Source: Brenneria populi (GTDB lineage: Bacteria; Pseudomonadota; Gammaproteobacteria; Enterobacterales; Enterobacteriaceae). Taken from it: a stretch of 64,000 nt of DNA. Below the pieces are notes generated by a model, which was not told the DNA's origin, searched no databases, and saw only the letters and a program-made list of their open reading frames with translations. Positions within the stretch are counted from its first letter, which is position 1. Every line of letters starts with the position of its first letter. The DNA lies in NCBI RefSeq assembly GCF_036016195.1, contig NZ_JAYWTM010000025.1, forward strand, positions 1-64,000. Reading direction: 5' to 3'. Positions 7,742 to 16,029 of the stretch are shown piece by piece. The position numbers and the translations under genes were made by a program.

Positions 7742-7785
7742 GTCCCATAAATGGGACTTGTAAAGGTTTTGGTGACAAAAATGTC
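7742..7785. promoter_or_regulatory. Operator region between early operon and repressor
   Basis: GTCCCATAAATGGGAC (7742-7757) is a perfect 7-bp inverted repeat around AA. A weaker dyad GACAAAAATGTC (7774-7785) covers the repressor start codon. Placement between the divergent repressor and Cro-like genes makes them the likely lysis/lysogeny operators. Confidence 0.65.
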
Positions 7786-8197
7786 TCTTGGTGAGCGATT
7801 AAAAGAAGAGCGCGAACGATTGGGGTTCAGTCAGGCCGACTTTGCGGAAATGGTCGGCGCATCAAGAAAATCACAGATAAGGTGGGAAAAGGATGAGTCT
7901 GCGCCGGGGGCCGACGCTATAAGTCTGTGGGCAAAAGCTGGTCTTGATGTGTTATATCTGATCACCGGACAAGCTCAGGAATCTACGTCTAACGTTAGAA
8001 AAAACAGTGAGATAGACGAAGAACTTCTGAGAAAGATCGTTCACAAGTTGGACTCGCTGGCGCGGCAGGCTAATCGCCGATGGACATCCGGCGAACTCGT
8101 TTTGCAATCATCCAAAATATATAACTTTTTAATTAAAGAGTCGGCGGTTGATGACGATAGGATTGATCGGGTATTGAAACTGGTTGTTAATAATTAA
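7781..8197 (+). CDS. Prophage repressor (Xre-type helix-turn-helix)
   Basis: 138 aa from ATG 7781. Residues 3-65 form an HTH_3 domain (LGERLKEERERLGFSQADFAEMVGASRKSQIRWE), followed by ADAISLWAKAGLDVLYLITG, typical of phage c-type repressors in this group. The C-terminal half is helical and probably mediates oligomerisation; no LexA-like protease domain is present, so induction would not be by RecA-driven self-cleavage. The gene is divergent from the early operon and its start overlaps an operator-like dyad, suggesting autoregulation. Confidence 0.85.
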   Translation: MSLGERLKEERERLGFSQADFAEMVGASRKSQIRWEKDESAPGADAISLWAKAGLDVLYLITGQAQESTSNVRKNSEIDEELLRKIVHKLDSLARQANRRWTSGELVLQSSKIYNFLIKESAVDDDRIDRVLKLVVNN

Positions 8198-8214
8198 AAA
8201 ATAAGGGATTAATC

Positions 8215-8751
8215 ATGGATAGAAGAGATGAAGAGCTACAGACACTAGCAGGACAAGTTATTGATAGTCTTAAACAACTCCCCCAGGATGGGCAAGAAAG
8301 ACAGATAACCATTAGCGTCGGCGGCAATAATCATGGCTCTATCCATGTCGGTTCCGTTGTTAACATAAACCACGCCCCCAAACGCCCGCCTGAACTCCAT
8401 GAAAGAGATAGTCAGGAACTGCTTGCTATAAAGCGAGGATTACTTAAAAAAAGGAATGGTGCAAAATGGCGCCGCTACTTCAATATTCCTTTTTTGTTGA
8501 TGTTAAGCCTTTTACTTATAGGATTAGCGTCTTGCCTGTGGATCGCCTATATGTCCCTATGGGTCGGAGGATTGGCTAACCCATTGGTACTTAATGGAAA
8601 AACATTAGCAGTTTCCATTGTATGGGGAGTGCTAATGATACTTTGCGCTAAAGCGATGGATAAACTTTGGAAGGTAGAAAACAGAATAATAAATGAAAAT
8701 CAGGATGTTATCGATACTATTGATGTGATTTTACGCCGCAGGAATTCTTAG
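8215..8751 (+). CDS. Two-TM accessory protein with GNNHGSIHVG motif
   Basis: 178 aa, no family recognised. A soluble N-terminus carries ITISVGGNNHGSIHVGSVVNI (about 31-51), a Gly/Asn-rich beta motif. A basic segment and two transmembrane helices follow (about 91-113 and 129-146), then a cytoplasmic helical tail. It lies 17 bp after the repressor stop, with AAGGGATT as ribosome site, so it is probably expressed in the lysogen. Position and membrane anchoring suggest superinfection exclusion or a defence effector; this is inference. Confidence 0.65.
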   Translation: MDRRDEELQTLAGQVIDSLKQLPQDGQERQITISVGGNNHGSIHVGSVVNINHAPKRPPELHERDSQELLAIKRGLLKKRNGAKWRRYFNIPFLLMLSLLLIGLASCLWIAYMSLWVGGLANPLVLNGKTLAVSIVWGVLMILCAKAMDKLWKVENRIINENQDVIDTIDVILRRRNS

Positions 8752-8791
8752 AGTATATAATTATATTTTATCTTACATAAGGATATGGACT

Positions 8792-9736
8792 ATGCGTAAG
8801 ACGTTAATACCTGCAATATTCCTTTTGGCCGGATGTGGCGATGAACCAGAAAATATCGCTCAAACTGAGCTTGAAAAAGCGCCGCCCCCGCCCACCTTCT
8901 CGATAACAGCGGACGATCCTGTTATCAATCAATTGTTACCCGCCGTCCGTCATTTACTCCCCGGCCTTGATAAGTATTCCGAGCAATTTCAGGGAAAAGT
9001 TATTGAGCATAACCGCTTCCTGACCATCAAATTTCATATTCCTGATAATGCCAATATTCCTGGTGAATATATCGCCAACGGTCATAACTGCTTTATCATG
9101 ATAAATGACGAACGGACAGGAATGAAAATCCCCAAAAGCGCCTGTCAGGCGGCCTTGTTTGATCATAAAAATGTTCTGCCCGATAGCGACTACTGGGTAT
9201 ATTTCTATCCAGACGATTTGACCTATACGCCTTATGATTTCGCTCAAATGCCGAATGCAGAACGAATTGATACAGCAAAAAACTATCTGAAGAAAATTGC
9301 TGAAACCTTAGAGAAAGTTCAGCAGAAAAATGACTGGGCAGCTTACGATTTCCCGAATTATGGACGTCTATTCAGACAGATAGGACATGAGGGAAAACGT
9401 TTTTTATCTCAGGATGTGATTCAGCTTTATAGCTCTTGTCAGATGGCTGGCTCTAATGCGCAAAGCTGGTGGTCTGAACAGGTAAGCTCGGTTAAAGACC
9501 TCACCTCGAACGATCCGCAGAAAATCGCGCCTGCGTTGCAGAGAATTGAATCCGTCTATCAGGCATATCAAATGAGTGCATCCGAGTGTTTGAAAGACAT
9601 TAAAACCGCACCGCCGAAACCTAAGCCGACAGAAATCTTACCGCCGACAACAGATAATAAACCACCGCGCCCAGGATGTCTGATGGTGTTTAAACCAGAT
9701 GATAGGACTCAATGGAGTTGTCCCCTATTGAAATAA
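8792..9736 (+). CDS. Predicted lipoprotein, prophage accessory
   Basis: 314 aa. The N-terminus MRKTLIPAIFLLAGC ends in a clear lipobox (LLAGC, Cys15), followed by a Pro-rich linker, so the mature protein is an outer- or inner-membrane lipoprotein facing the periplasm. The remainder (about 40-265) shows no family I recognise; the tail is Pro-rich (PPKPKP). It follows the two-TM gene by 40 bp, in the repressor-linked accessory cluster. A role in exclusion or lysogenic conversion is plausible but unproven. Confidence 0.7.
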   Translation: MRKTLIPAIFLLAGCGDEPENIAQTELEKAPPPPTFSITADDPVINQLLPAVRHLLPGLDKYSEQFQGKVIEHNRFLTIKFHIPDNANIPGEYIANGHNCFIMINDERTGMKIPKSACQAALFDHKNVLPDSDYWVYFYPDDLTYTPYDFAQMPNAERIDTAKNYLKKIAETLEKVQQKNDWAAYDFPNYGRLFRQIGHEGKRFLSQDVIQLYSSCQMAGSNAQSWWSEQVSSVKDLTSNDPQKIAPALQRIESVYQAYQMSASECLKDIKTAPPKPKPTEILPPTTDNKPPRPGCLMVFKPDDRTQWSCPLLK

Positions 9737-9780
9737 AAATTTATAATAGAAAAATAATTATATTGGATTAAGGAGAAATT

Positions 9781-10608
9781 ATGGAAGCTAACTTTTCAGA
9801 ATCACAACTTCAACAAGCAGTAAATACGTCATTGGTTTTTTTTATTTCTCAGGAAACTGGAGAGCATCCTTTTGTACATGTACCTTCCCTGTTTTATGAG
9901 AAAGAACTAGGCTGGGATTCTGCACTTTATCTTCCTTGGCTTGAGTCGTATGCCCCCCATGAAAAACATGAAGGGTGCAATTTTTTCATTCAGTACAAAT
10001 TGTCTGAACTATTGACAACGACCAGTGCAAGAGAATGGGGATGTTGGGGGGGGAAATATTTCAGGTTTTGCATACCTCATTTTACAATTGGTGAAAAAGA
10101 AAAATATATTGACGATTATCACCAATGGGATTGTTTGAAGAAATTAGCTGACGATGGATATCCCACATACTATGCAACAAATTCAACATTAAATAAAAAT
10201 GAACTAATTAAATCATATAACTCAGGTAAACTTATACACGAAACACCTTTTTTAGATGTGCGTAAAATTCATATGAAACATAAGCATGTCACCTTCACAA
10301 AGGATTCGTCATATTTTAAATTGCATAGCGAAATAGAACAAACGGAAAGGGCTCGTCTTGAAACCGAAATAAAAATGGCTATGGATGACACAACCTACTC
10401 GCTCACAGAATTTATTAGTGGTTTGTCTCATTTGCTAAGGGAAATCGGTGGAGACAATAAACTCTGGCATGATGATCTCTTTAATATTAGAAAAATGGAT
10501 AATAATAACATTCCTAAAAGCTTACGTACGTGGAGACAATACTTATTGTTGACTTCATTCGTGAGGAAACATATCGGTGCAGAAATGATATGGATTCCTA
10601 AAAAATAA
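9781..10608 (+). CDS. Uncharacterised protein, possible PD-(D/E)XK-like core
   Basis: 275 aa, strongly AT-rich compared with the phage structural genes, so probably acquired. I recognise no named family. Acidic and lysine residues are arranged as E40, then GWD46 in a predicted strand, then FFIQYK with Q71 and K73, which resembles the E...D...(E/Q)xK core of PD-(D/E)XK nucleases. A second block KYFRFCIPH and LADDGYPTYYATN follows, then a helical C-terminus. It is the last gene of the accessory cluster after the repressor and has a GGAGAAAT ribosome site. A nuclease or defence role is inference from pattern only. Confidence 0.6.
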   Translation: MEANFSESQLQQAVNTSLVFFISQETGEHPFVHVPSLFYEKELGWDSALYLPWLESYAPHEKHEGCNFFIQYKLSELLTTTSAREWGCWGGKYFRFCIPHFTIGEKEKYIDDYHQWDCLKKLADDGYPTYYATNSTLNKNELIKSYNSGKLIHETPFLDVRKIHMKHKHVTFTKDSSYFKLHSEIEQTERARLETEIKMAMDDTTYSLTEFISGLSHLLREIGGDNKLWHDDLFNIRKMDNNNIPKSLRTWRQYLLLTSFVRKHIGAEMIWIPKK

Positions 10609-10637
10609 GCCACTTCCTTGGAGTAAATTTTAAATGT

Positions 10638-10659
10638 ATGCCCATTTATGAATGGGCAT
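10638..10659. terminator. Bidirectional hairpin between convergent genes
   Basis: ATGCCCAT (10638-10645) and ATGGGCAT (10652-10659) form an 8-bp stem with a 6-nt loop, lying between the convergent 275-aa gene and the methylase gene. A/T-rich flanks make it a plausible two-way terminator. Confidence 0.5.
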
Positions 10660-10672
10660 GATGGATCTCATA

Positions 10673-11443
10673 TCAAAAACTACAAACCACCAACTCCCGC
10701 CGTGGCGCGGCTTTGCCACTTACCGTCAGGTTATAGCGGATATCCACGCTTTCCATTCGCATCCCGGAAAACGCCTCGCGCATTGCCGGAATATCGTTTA
10801 CCGAAATAATCATCTTCCCTTTGATGCCGCGCGCCAGCTCCGCTATGCGGGCATAGTTCTCCAGCCTGAACGCCACGCCGTAGCCCTCGGTTCCCCAGTA
10901 CGGCGGGTCACAATAGAACAGCGTATGCGGACGGTCATAGCGGCGGATGCATTCCGCCCAGTCGAGGTGTTCGATAATGGTGCGGGCCAGCCGCAGATGG
11001 GCCATCGATAACTCTTCTTCAATCCTTAGCAGATTAAAACGCGGCGCACTGGTGGTTGAGGTGCCAAAGGTGTGATCGGCAACCTTGCCGCCGAACGCCT
11101 GCTTTTGCAGGTAATAGAATCGGGCGGCACGCTGGATATCGGTCAAGGTTTCTTGCGGCGTGTCCCGTAGCCATTTATAGATTTGTCGGCTGATCAATGC
11201 CCATTTGAACTGGCGCACAAATTCTTCCAGGTGGTGTTTCACTACCCGATAAAGGTTCACCAGTTCTCCGTTGATATCGTTGATCACTTCAGTCTTGCTA
11301 GGGTGTTTGAGAAAATAGAGCGCCGCCGCGCCGCAAAATGGCTCGACATAGCAGGTATGGGCGGGGAATAACGGCAGGATATGTTTTGCCAGACGACGTT
11401 TGCCGCCGATCCACGGCACGATGGGCAAAGATTGCTCTTTCAT
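10673..11443 (-). CDS. Dam-like DNA adenine methylase
   Basis: 256 aa from ATG 11443; upstream codons are in frame but lack family similarity. Motif I PWIGGKRRLAKHIL and VEPFCGAAALYF bind SAM; catalytic motif IV is DPPY (179-182). This is the alpha-class N6-adenine methyltransferase (D12/Dam) family. It probably modifies phage DNA against host restriction. No partner restriction gene is adjacent, so it is an orphan methylase. It is transcribed opposite to both flanking rightward blocks. Confidence 0.88.
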   Translation of the reverse strand: MKEQSLPIVPWIGGKRRLAKHILPLFPAHTCYVEPFCGAAALYFLKHPSKTEVINDINGELVNLYRVVKHHLEEFVRQFKWALISRQIYKWLRDTPQETLTDIQRAARFYYLQKQAFGGKVADHTFGTSTTSAPRFNLLRIEEELSMAHLRLARTIIEHLDWAECIRRYDRPHTLFYCDPPYWGTEGYGVAFRLENYARIAELARGIKGKMIISVNDIPAMREAFSGMRMESVDIRYNLTVSGKAAPRRELVVCSF

Positions 11444-11524
11444 TATCTGTAAGCCTTTTTCGTTAATCGAAAATACGGTAGGCTTTTCCGGTTCTCGAGA
11501 ACGGGAGAGCCTTGGTTGACTCAC

Positions 11525-11693
11525 AGGTCGTATCTGTGTGTTGACGGCTCGGTGGATGTTGACGCATCTGACGGGCCGCTCTTTTCCCCGCCATACTGCC
11601 GTTACGCCACAGCCCCCACTATTAACGCCGTTTAAAATCCCCGCGGTGCTATCCCGGTAATGATGTCTCCACTCACTTCACAGGAGACAGTTC
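11525..11693 (+). promoter_or_regulatory. Control region upstream of lysis and late genes
   Basis: The 169-bp gap before the holin gene has no gene and contains TTTAAAATCCCCGCGG near 11629, similar to the TTTAAATCCC motif found before two other late units. It is the natural place for a Mor-activated late promoter. An AGGAGACAG ribosome site precedes ATG 11694. Confidence 0.35.
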
Positions 11694-12026
11694 ATGAACC
11701 TTAACATTCGAATCAAACGCCTGCTGGGCTGGCAAATCACCGCTGTTTTGCTGCTGGTCGCTATCGCGCTGGTATCGCCGCAACAGCTTCCCGTGGTTAT
11801 CTACAAAATCTCACTGATTACATTGGCCGCCGTGCTCGGTTACTGGCTGGATCGTTCGTTATTCCCTAAAGCCGGGCTGGCGCAGTATCTGGTGCATGAG
11901 CCTGAACGGATGGAGCAAGGCGAGTACCCGGTCAAAGACGGTTACCAGCGGGTATTCGCCGCCGCGCTGATCCGTCGCGCCATCATTGTGGCGGCGGTCT
12001 GTCTGGCCGTGGCGACGGGGCTGTGA
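11694..12026 (+). CDS. Putative holin
   Basis: 110 aa with three hydrophobic segments (about 13-28, 33-50 and 88-108), matching the Mu-like putative holin family (Phage_holin_8 type as I know it). Holins open the inner membrane to trigger lysis. It is first in the lysis cassette, and its stop is 1 bp before the transglycosylase start. Confidence 0.75.
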   Translation: MNLNIRIKRLLGWQITAVLLLVAIALVSPQQLPVVIYKISLITLAAVLGYWLDRSLFPKAGLAQYLVHEPERMEQGEYPVKDGYQRVFAAALIRRAIIVAAVCLAVATGL

Positions 12027-12027
12027 T

Positions 12028-12666
12028 ATGGCAAGCCGAATTCGTCACAACGGATCGGGGTCCGGTCTGCTGTTTTTACTGTTGATCCTGTTGCTCGTAG
12101 GCACGTTTGACAGTGATGCCGCCCAGCCGCCCGCCGCCGCTCAGCAATACCGCAACGATCTGATCCGTAACGCTCGTCTGGACTGGGGGTTGAATGCCCC
12201 GGTGGCGGATTTCGCCGCGCAGCTCCATCAGGAGTCCGGCTGGAATGCGCATGCGGTGTCGCCCGTTGGCGCACAAGGGCTGGCGCAGTTTATGCCATCT
12301 ACATCCGAATGGATCAGCCAACTTATGCCGGAGCTGAAAGCCAATCAGCCGTTTAACCCGGCGTGGTCTATCCGGGCATTGACGAAATATGACCGCTGGA
12401 TTTGGCAGCGCGTTAACGCGGCTGACGACTGCCAGCGCATGGCAATGACGTTATCCGGTTATAACGGCGGGCTGGGCTGGGTCCAGCGCGATCAAAAGCT
12501 GGCGGCGCAGCGCGGGTTGGATCGTCAGCGCTGGTTCGGTCATGTCGCCGCCGTCAACGCCGGGCGCAGCAAGGCCAACTGGCGCGAGAACCGCCACTAT
12601 CCGCAGCTCATCCTGCTGGAATTAGCGCCGCGCTATCTGACCTGGGGAGGCCGCAGCTGTGCTTAA
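12028..12666 (+). CDS. Phage lytic transglycosylase (endolysin)
   Basis: 212 aa. A signal-anchor helix (about 12-25) precedes an SLT domain. The catalytic glutamate is E69 in HQESGW; the motif continues with SPVGAQGLAQFMPST and later SGYNGG. It cleaves peptidoglycan glycan strands. The N-terminal hydrophobic segment suggests SAR-type or Sec export rather than strict holin dependence. The start at 12028 directly follows the holin stop. Confidence 0.88.
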   Translation: MASRIRHNGSGSGLLFLLLILLLVGTFDSDAAQPPAAAQQYRNDLIRNARLDWGLNAPVADFAAQLHQESGWNAHAVSPVGAQGLAQFMPSTSEWISQLMPELKANQPFNPAWSIRALTKYDRWIWQRVNAADDCQRMAMTLSGYNGGLGWVQRDQKLAAQRGLDRQRWFGHVAAVNAGRSKANWRENRHYPQLILLELAPRYLTWGGRSCA

Positions 12667-13327
12667 CCTGCTTAAAAACCTGCCGTGGAAACCGCTGCTG
12701 TGGATTGCCGCCGCGCTATTTGCGCTGTGGCTGATTCATCAGCACGGCTATCGGCGCGGATTTACCTCGGCGGAATTGGACGGCAAGACCGCGCTGGAAA
12801 AACAGCAAGCCGCAAGCAAGGCGGCACTGGCCTCGCTTCAGGCAGATTTTGCCCAACAGCTTCATCGGCGCGCCGAGCGGGAAAATGCCGCTTTGCTGGC
12901 CTGGCAGCAGCGCTACCAACAGCAGGTAAACACCGCCAATAAAGCGGAACAGCGCTACCTCAGCCAAACGGCCTCGTTGCGCCGGCAGAATGAAAATCTG
13001 AAACGGAGAATTGATGATGTCACCCAACGCTGGATTGATGAACGCGGCCAGAGCCGTCCTATTGAGTGCGTGTTTACTGCTGGTTTCGTGCAGCAATACA
13101 ACGCCGCCTACGGATTATCAACCGACTCTGAAACAGGCTCTGCCGCCGCTGTCGGCAGGGTTGGCGGTACGTCCACCACCGCTGAGGCCGTTAACCCCCG
13201 GCTACGCGACTCCGGCATCACCCAGCGCGACATCCTCGCCCACAGCGCCGACGCCGGTGAGCGCAGCCAACAATTAGCCGCGCAGGTGAACGGCTTGCTG
13301 GATTACATCGAAGGATTACAACAATGA
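12659..13327 (+). CDS. Rz-like i-spanin
   Basis: 222 aa from GTG 12659, overlapping the transglycosylase stop by 8 nt. An N-terminal transmembrane helix (about 10-27) is followed by a long periplasmic coiled coil (about 40-125). This is the architecture of the inner-membrane spanin subunit, which works with the outer-membrane Rz1 to fuse the membranes in the final lysis step. The Rz1 partner is nested in another frame. Confidence 0.82.
   Translation: MLNLLKNLPWKPLLWIAAALFALWLIHQHGYRRGFTSAELDGKTALEKQQAASKAALASLQADFAQQLHRRAERENAALLAWQQRYQQQVNTANKAEQRYLSQTASLRRQNENLKRRIDDVTQRWIDERGQSRPIECVFTAGFVQQYNAAYGLSTDSETGSAAAVGRVGGTSTTAEAVNPRLRDSGITQRDILAHSADAGERSQQLAAQVNGLLDYIEGLQQ
13014..13277 (+). CDS. 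Rz1-like o-spanin nested inside the Rz gene
   Basis: 87 aa, read in a different frame entirely within the Rz-like gene. It has a lipoprotein signal (ARAVLLSACLLLVSC) and a short, proline-rich mature part (PPLSAGLAVRPPPLRPLTP), the hallmark of Rz1. An ACGGAGA ribosome site precedes ATG 13014. The nested arrangement is like lambda Rz/Rz1. Confidence 0.8.
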   Translation: MMSPNAGLMNAARAVLLSACLLLVSCSNTTPPTDYQPTLKQALPPLSAGLAVRPPPLRPLTPGYATPASPSATSSPTAPTPVSAANN

Positions 13328-13641
13328 AAATGGAAGTGGAGTTCTGGCAACTGGTGGGCTTGCTGCTGGGGTTTCTCGGCTTTGTGTTTACCATCGCCAA
13401 AATGTTTTTCTCCCAGTTGGAAAAACGGCAGACCGAACTGGTGGATACGCTGGAAAACAGCCTGCGCGAGTTCAATGGCAGCCTGACCGGGTTAGAGCGT
13501 GACCTGATGGCGCTGAAGGCCGATCTGCCGCTCAACTATGTACGGCGCGAAGATTACGTGCGCGGCCAGACTGTGATCGAAGCCAAGCTGGACGCGCTTT
13601 ATAACAAACTGGAACTGGTGCAACAGCGCGGGAGGCAATGA
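13324..13641 (+). CDS. DUF2730-like membrane/coiled-coil phage protein
   Basis: 105 aa: a transmembrane helix (about 8-26) followed by a helical, coiled-coil region (QLEKRQTELVDTLENSLREF). It fits the DUF2730 family located between lysis and packaging genes in Mu-like phages. The function is unknown. It overlaps both neighbours by 4 nt. Confidence 0.7.
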   Translation: MKMEVEFWQLVGLLLGFLGFVFTIAKMFFSQLEKRQTELVDTLENSLREFNGSLTGLERDLMALKADLPLNYVRREDYVRGQTVIEAKLDALYNKLELVQQRGRQ

Positions 13642-13952
13642 TGGTGGATATGTTACGGGTGCGCCGCGAGTCGATGCGCTGGAATTTAATGGTGACGCTC
13701 AATAAGGCGCGGCCTTATACCTCGAATGAGGCTTTTTTGCTGGATGTGATGCGGGCTATTTACCCGGATACCACCGCGCTGGAGCTGCGGCGCGAGCTGG
13801 ATTATCTGGCCGACCGCAAAATGATTGATCTGGTCAAACAGCCCAGCGGCATCTGGTTTGCCGATCTGACCCGGCTGGGCGTCGATCTGGTGGAATACAC
13901 AGTGGAGTGCGGCCCCGGTATCGCCCGCCCTGAAAAATACTGGAGCGAATGA
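13638..13952 (+). CDS. Mu gp26-like protein
   Basis: 104 aa, corresponding in place and length to Mu gp26, upstream of the DUF3486 gene. The central part (YTSNEAFLLDVMRAIYPDTTALELRRELDYLADRKMIDL) looks like a small winged helix. ATGA overlaps tie it to both neighbours. A role in packaging or late regulation is inferred from position only. Confidence 0.7.
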   Translation: MMVDMLRVRRESMRWNLMVTLNKARPYTSNEAFLLDVMRAIYPDTTALELRRELDYLADRKMIDLVKQPSGIWFADLTRLGVDLVEYTVECGPGIARPEKYWSE

Positions 13953-14497
13953 TGGCCCGTCGCAGCACTATCGACAAACTGCCGGAAGACGCCCGCCGCT
14001 GGCTGGAGCGGGCGCTGACAGAGTCCGGCTTTAGCGGTTATGCCGAGCTGGAGAGCCTGCTGCGTGAGCAGGGTTACGTGATCAGTAAATCGGCGATCCA
14101 TCGCTATGGCCAGAAGATTGAAAAGCGTTTCGGTGCTATCCGCGCCGCCACCGAAGCGGCCCGCATGCTGACCGAAGGCGCAGCGGACGATCAAGACGCC
14201 CGTTCGGAGGCAGTGATTGCGCTGATCCAGACCGAGCTGTTCGAAAGTATCGTCCTGTTGCAGGAAGCCGATGAGGGGGAAATCGACCCGCAAGAGCGTG
14301 TGGCGCTGCTGTCGAAGGTGGCCAGGAACGTCGCTACGCTGTCGCGGGCCAGCGTCAATCTGAAGAAGTTTCAGGCCGAAGTCAGAACCAAAGCGCAACA
14401 GGCGGCAAGCAATGCCGAGAAGATTGCCCGAAAAGGTGGCCTGTCAGCTGACGCGGTGCAGGCGCTACGCCGGGAGATTCTGGGGATCGCCTTATGA
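13949..14497 (+). CDS. DUF3486 protein, probable small terminase (Mu gp27)
   Basis: 182 aa. An N-terminal helix-turn-helix (GYAELESLLREQGYVISKSAIHRYGQ) and a helical oligomerisation region follow the DUF3486 pattern. Its place immediately before the large terminase supports its role as the subunit that recognises the phage packaging end. It overlaps the terminase start as ATGA. Confidence 0.85.
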   Translation: MMARRSTIDKLPEDARRWLERALTESGFSGYAELESLLREQGYVISKSAIHRYGQKIEKRFGAIRAATEAARMLTEGAADDQDARSEAVIALIQTELFESIVLLQEADEGEIDPQERVALLSKVARNVATLSRASVNLKKFQAEVRTKAQQAASNAEKIARKGGLSADAVQALRREILGIAL

Positions 14498-16029
14498 CCA
14501 AATCATCTGGAAATCTTGCCCCCGTTCTGCCCGATACCTCTTTGCTGGATGCGCCGGTGGCGCTGATGCCCTATCAGCAGCGCTGGGTGGCGGATGACTC
14601 TCCGCTGAAAGTGATCGAGAAAAGCCGCCGCACCGGTATCACCTGGGCGGAAGCCTCTGATGATGTGCTGACGGCGGCATCATCCGCCGCCGCTGGCGGG
14701 ATGAATGTCTACTACATCGCCTACAACCAGGATATGACGATTGAATATATCCAGGCATGCGCCATGTGGGCGCGGGCGTTCAACTATGCGGCCAGCGAAA
14801 TTGAGGAAGGTTTCTGGGAGGAGGACGAAGACGACAAGCATATCAAGACCTATACCATCAAGTTCCCGGATTCCGGGTTTCGGGTGGTGGCGCTCTCCAG
14901 TCGCCCGTCCAACCTGCGTGGACGTCAGGGCATTATCGTGGTTGATGAGGCGGCGTTCCATGAGCAACTGGACGAACTGCTGAAGGCGGCACTGGCGATG
15001 TTGATCTGGGGCGGCAAGGTACGGGTGATCTCTACCCATAACGGTTCGGAGAATCCGTTTAACACGCTACTTAACGATATTCGCGCAGGACGCCGACAGG
15101 GCAGCGTGCAGCGTATTGCCTTTCGTGATGCGGTGGCCGAGGGGCTGTTCCGCCGCGTCTGCCTGCGCACCGGGCGGGCATGGTCAGTTGAAGCTGAACA
15201 ACAATGGATGGACGGCGTCTACAAGTTCTACGGCGACGGTGCGACGGAAGAACTGGATTGTATCCCGACCCATTCCGGCGGAGCCTGGCTGTCCCGCGCG
15301 TTGATTGAGTCACGGATGTCGGCGGATACGCCGATACTGCGTTTTACCTGCCCGCCGGGTTATGAAATGAAGCCGGATGGGGTGCGCGAAAGCGAAACGC
15401 AGGACTGGCTGGAAATCCATCTGAAACCGCTGCTGGAGACATTGCCCAAAGAGTCAATGTCTTATCTGGGGCGCGACTTTGGCCGCAGTGGTGACCTGTC
15501 CATTGATTTTCCCCTGATACAGCAAAAGAACCTGACGCGCCGGGTGCCGTTCGTGCTGGAGCTGCGCAACGTCCCCTTTAAACAGCAGGAACAGATCACC
15601 TGGTTCCTGATGGACGGTTTGCCCCGGCTGATGGGGGCGGCGTTCGACGCTCGCGGCAACGGCGCTTATCTGGCCGAGTACGCCATGCAGCGCTACGGCG
15701 CCAGTCGCGTCCAGCAGGTGATGCTGAGTGAGGGCTGGTATCGGGACAATATGCCGCCGGTTAAAGCGGCGCTGGAGGATGGCACTCTGGAAGCCATCCC
15801 CAAAGATGAAGATACCCTGACCGACTTACGCGCCGTGCAGGTGATTAAAGGCGTTCCGCGTGTCCCGGACACCCGTACCAAAGCCAAAGCGGACGGTGGT
15901 CAGCGGCACGGTGACGCGGCTATCGGGCTGGCTCTGGCCTATTTCGCCAGCCGTGAACTGAACAAAGGCCCGGTCACCGTCAATTCCCGCAGGCGTCGCC
16001 AGTCTGCACGTTTACTGGAGGGTTACTAA
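14494..16029 (+). CDS. Large terminase (Mu gp28)
   Basis: 511 aa. The ATPase domain shows a Walker A-like EKSRRTGITW (42-51) and Walker B GIIVVDEAAF (146-155). The nuclease domain begins near YLGRDFGRSGDLS and has FDARGNG and a C-terminal DAAIGLALAYF strand-helix. It powers headful packaging of phage DNA into the prohead. It is coupled to the portal gene by a TAATG overlap. Confidence 0.93.
   Translation: MTKSSGNLAPVLPDTSLLDAPVALMPYQQRWVADDSPLKVIEKSRRTGITWAEASDDVLTAASSAAAGGMNVYYIAYNQDMTIEYIQACAMWARAFNYAASEIEEGFWEEDEDDKHIKTYTIKFPDSGFRVVALSSRPSNLRGRQGIIVVDEAAFHEQLDELLKAALAMLIWGGKVRVISTHNGSENPFNTLLNDIRAGRRQGSVQRIAFRDAVAEGLFRRVCLRTGRAWSVEAEQQWMDGVYKFYGDGATEELDCIPTHSGGAWLSRALIESRMSADTPILRFTCPPGYEMKPDGVRESETQDWLEIHLKPLLETLPKESMSYLGRDFGRSGDLSIDFPLIQQKNLTRRVPFVLELRNVPFKQQEQITWFLMDGLPRLMGAAFDARGNGAYLAEYAMQRYGASRVQQVMLSEGWYRDNMPPVKAALEDGTLEAIPKDEDTLTDLRAVQVIKGVPRVPDTRTKAKADGGQRHGDAAIGLALAYFASRELNKGPVTVNSRRRRQSARLLEGY

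Noticed and set aside
7751..7780. Earlier repressor start at 7751
   Set aside because: It begins inside the operator palindrome and adds residues not seen in the helix-turn-helix family; ATG 7781 starts directly at the conserved domain.
10673..11443. Methylase as part of a restriction-modification system with the 275-aa gene
   Set aside because: The two are convergent and separated by a terminator-like hairpin, and orphan Dam-like methylases are common in phages; a functional link is possible but unsupported.
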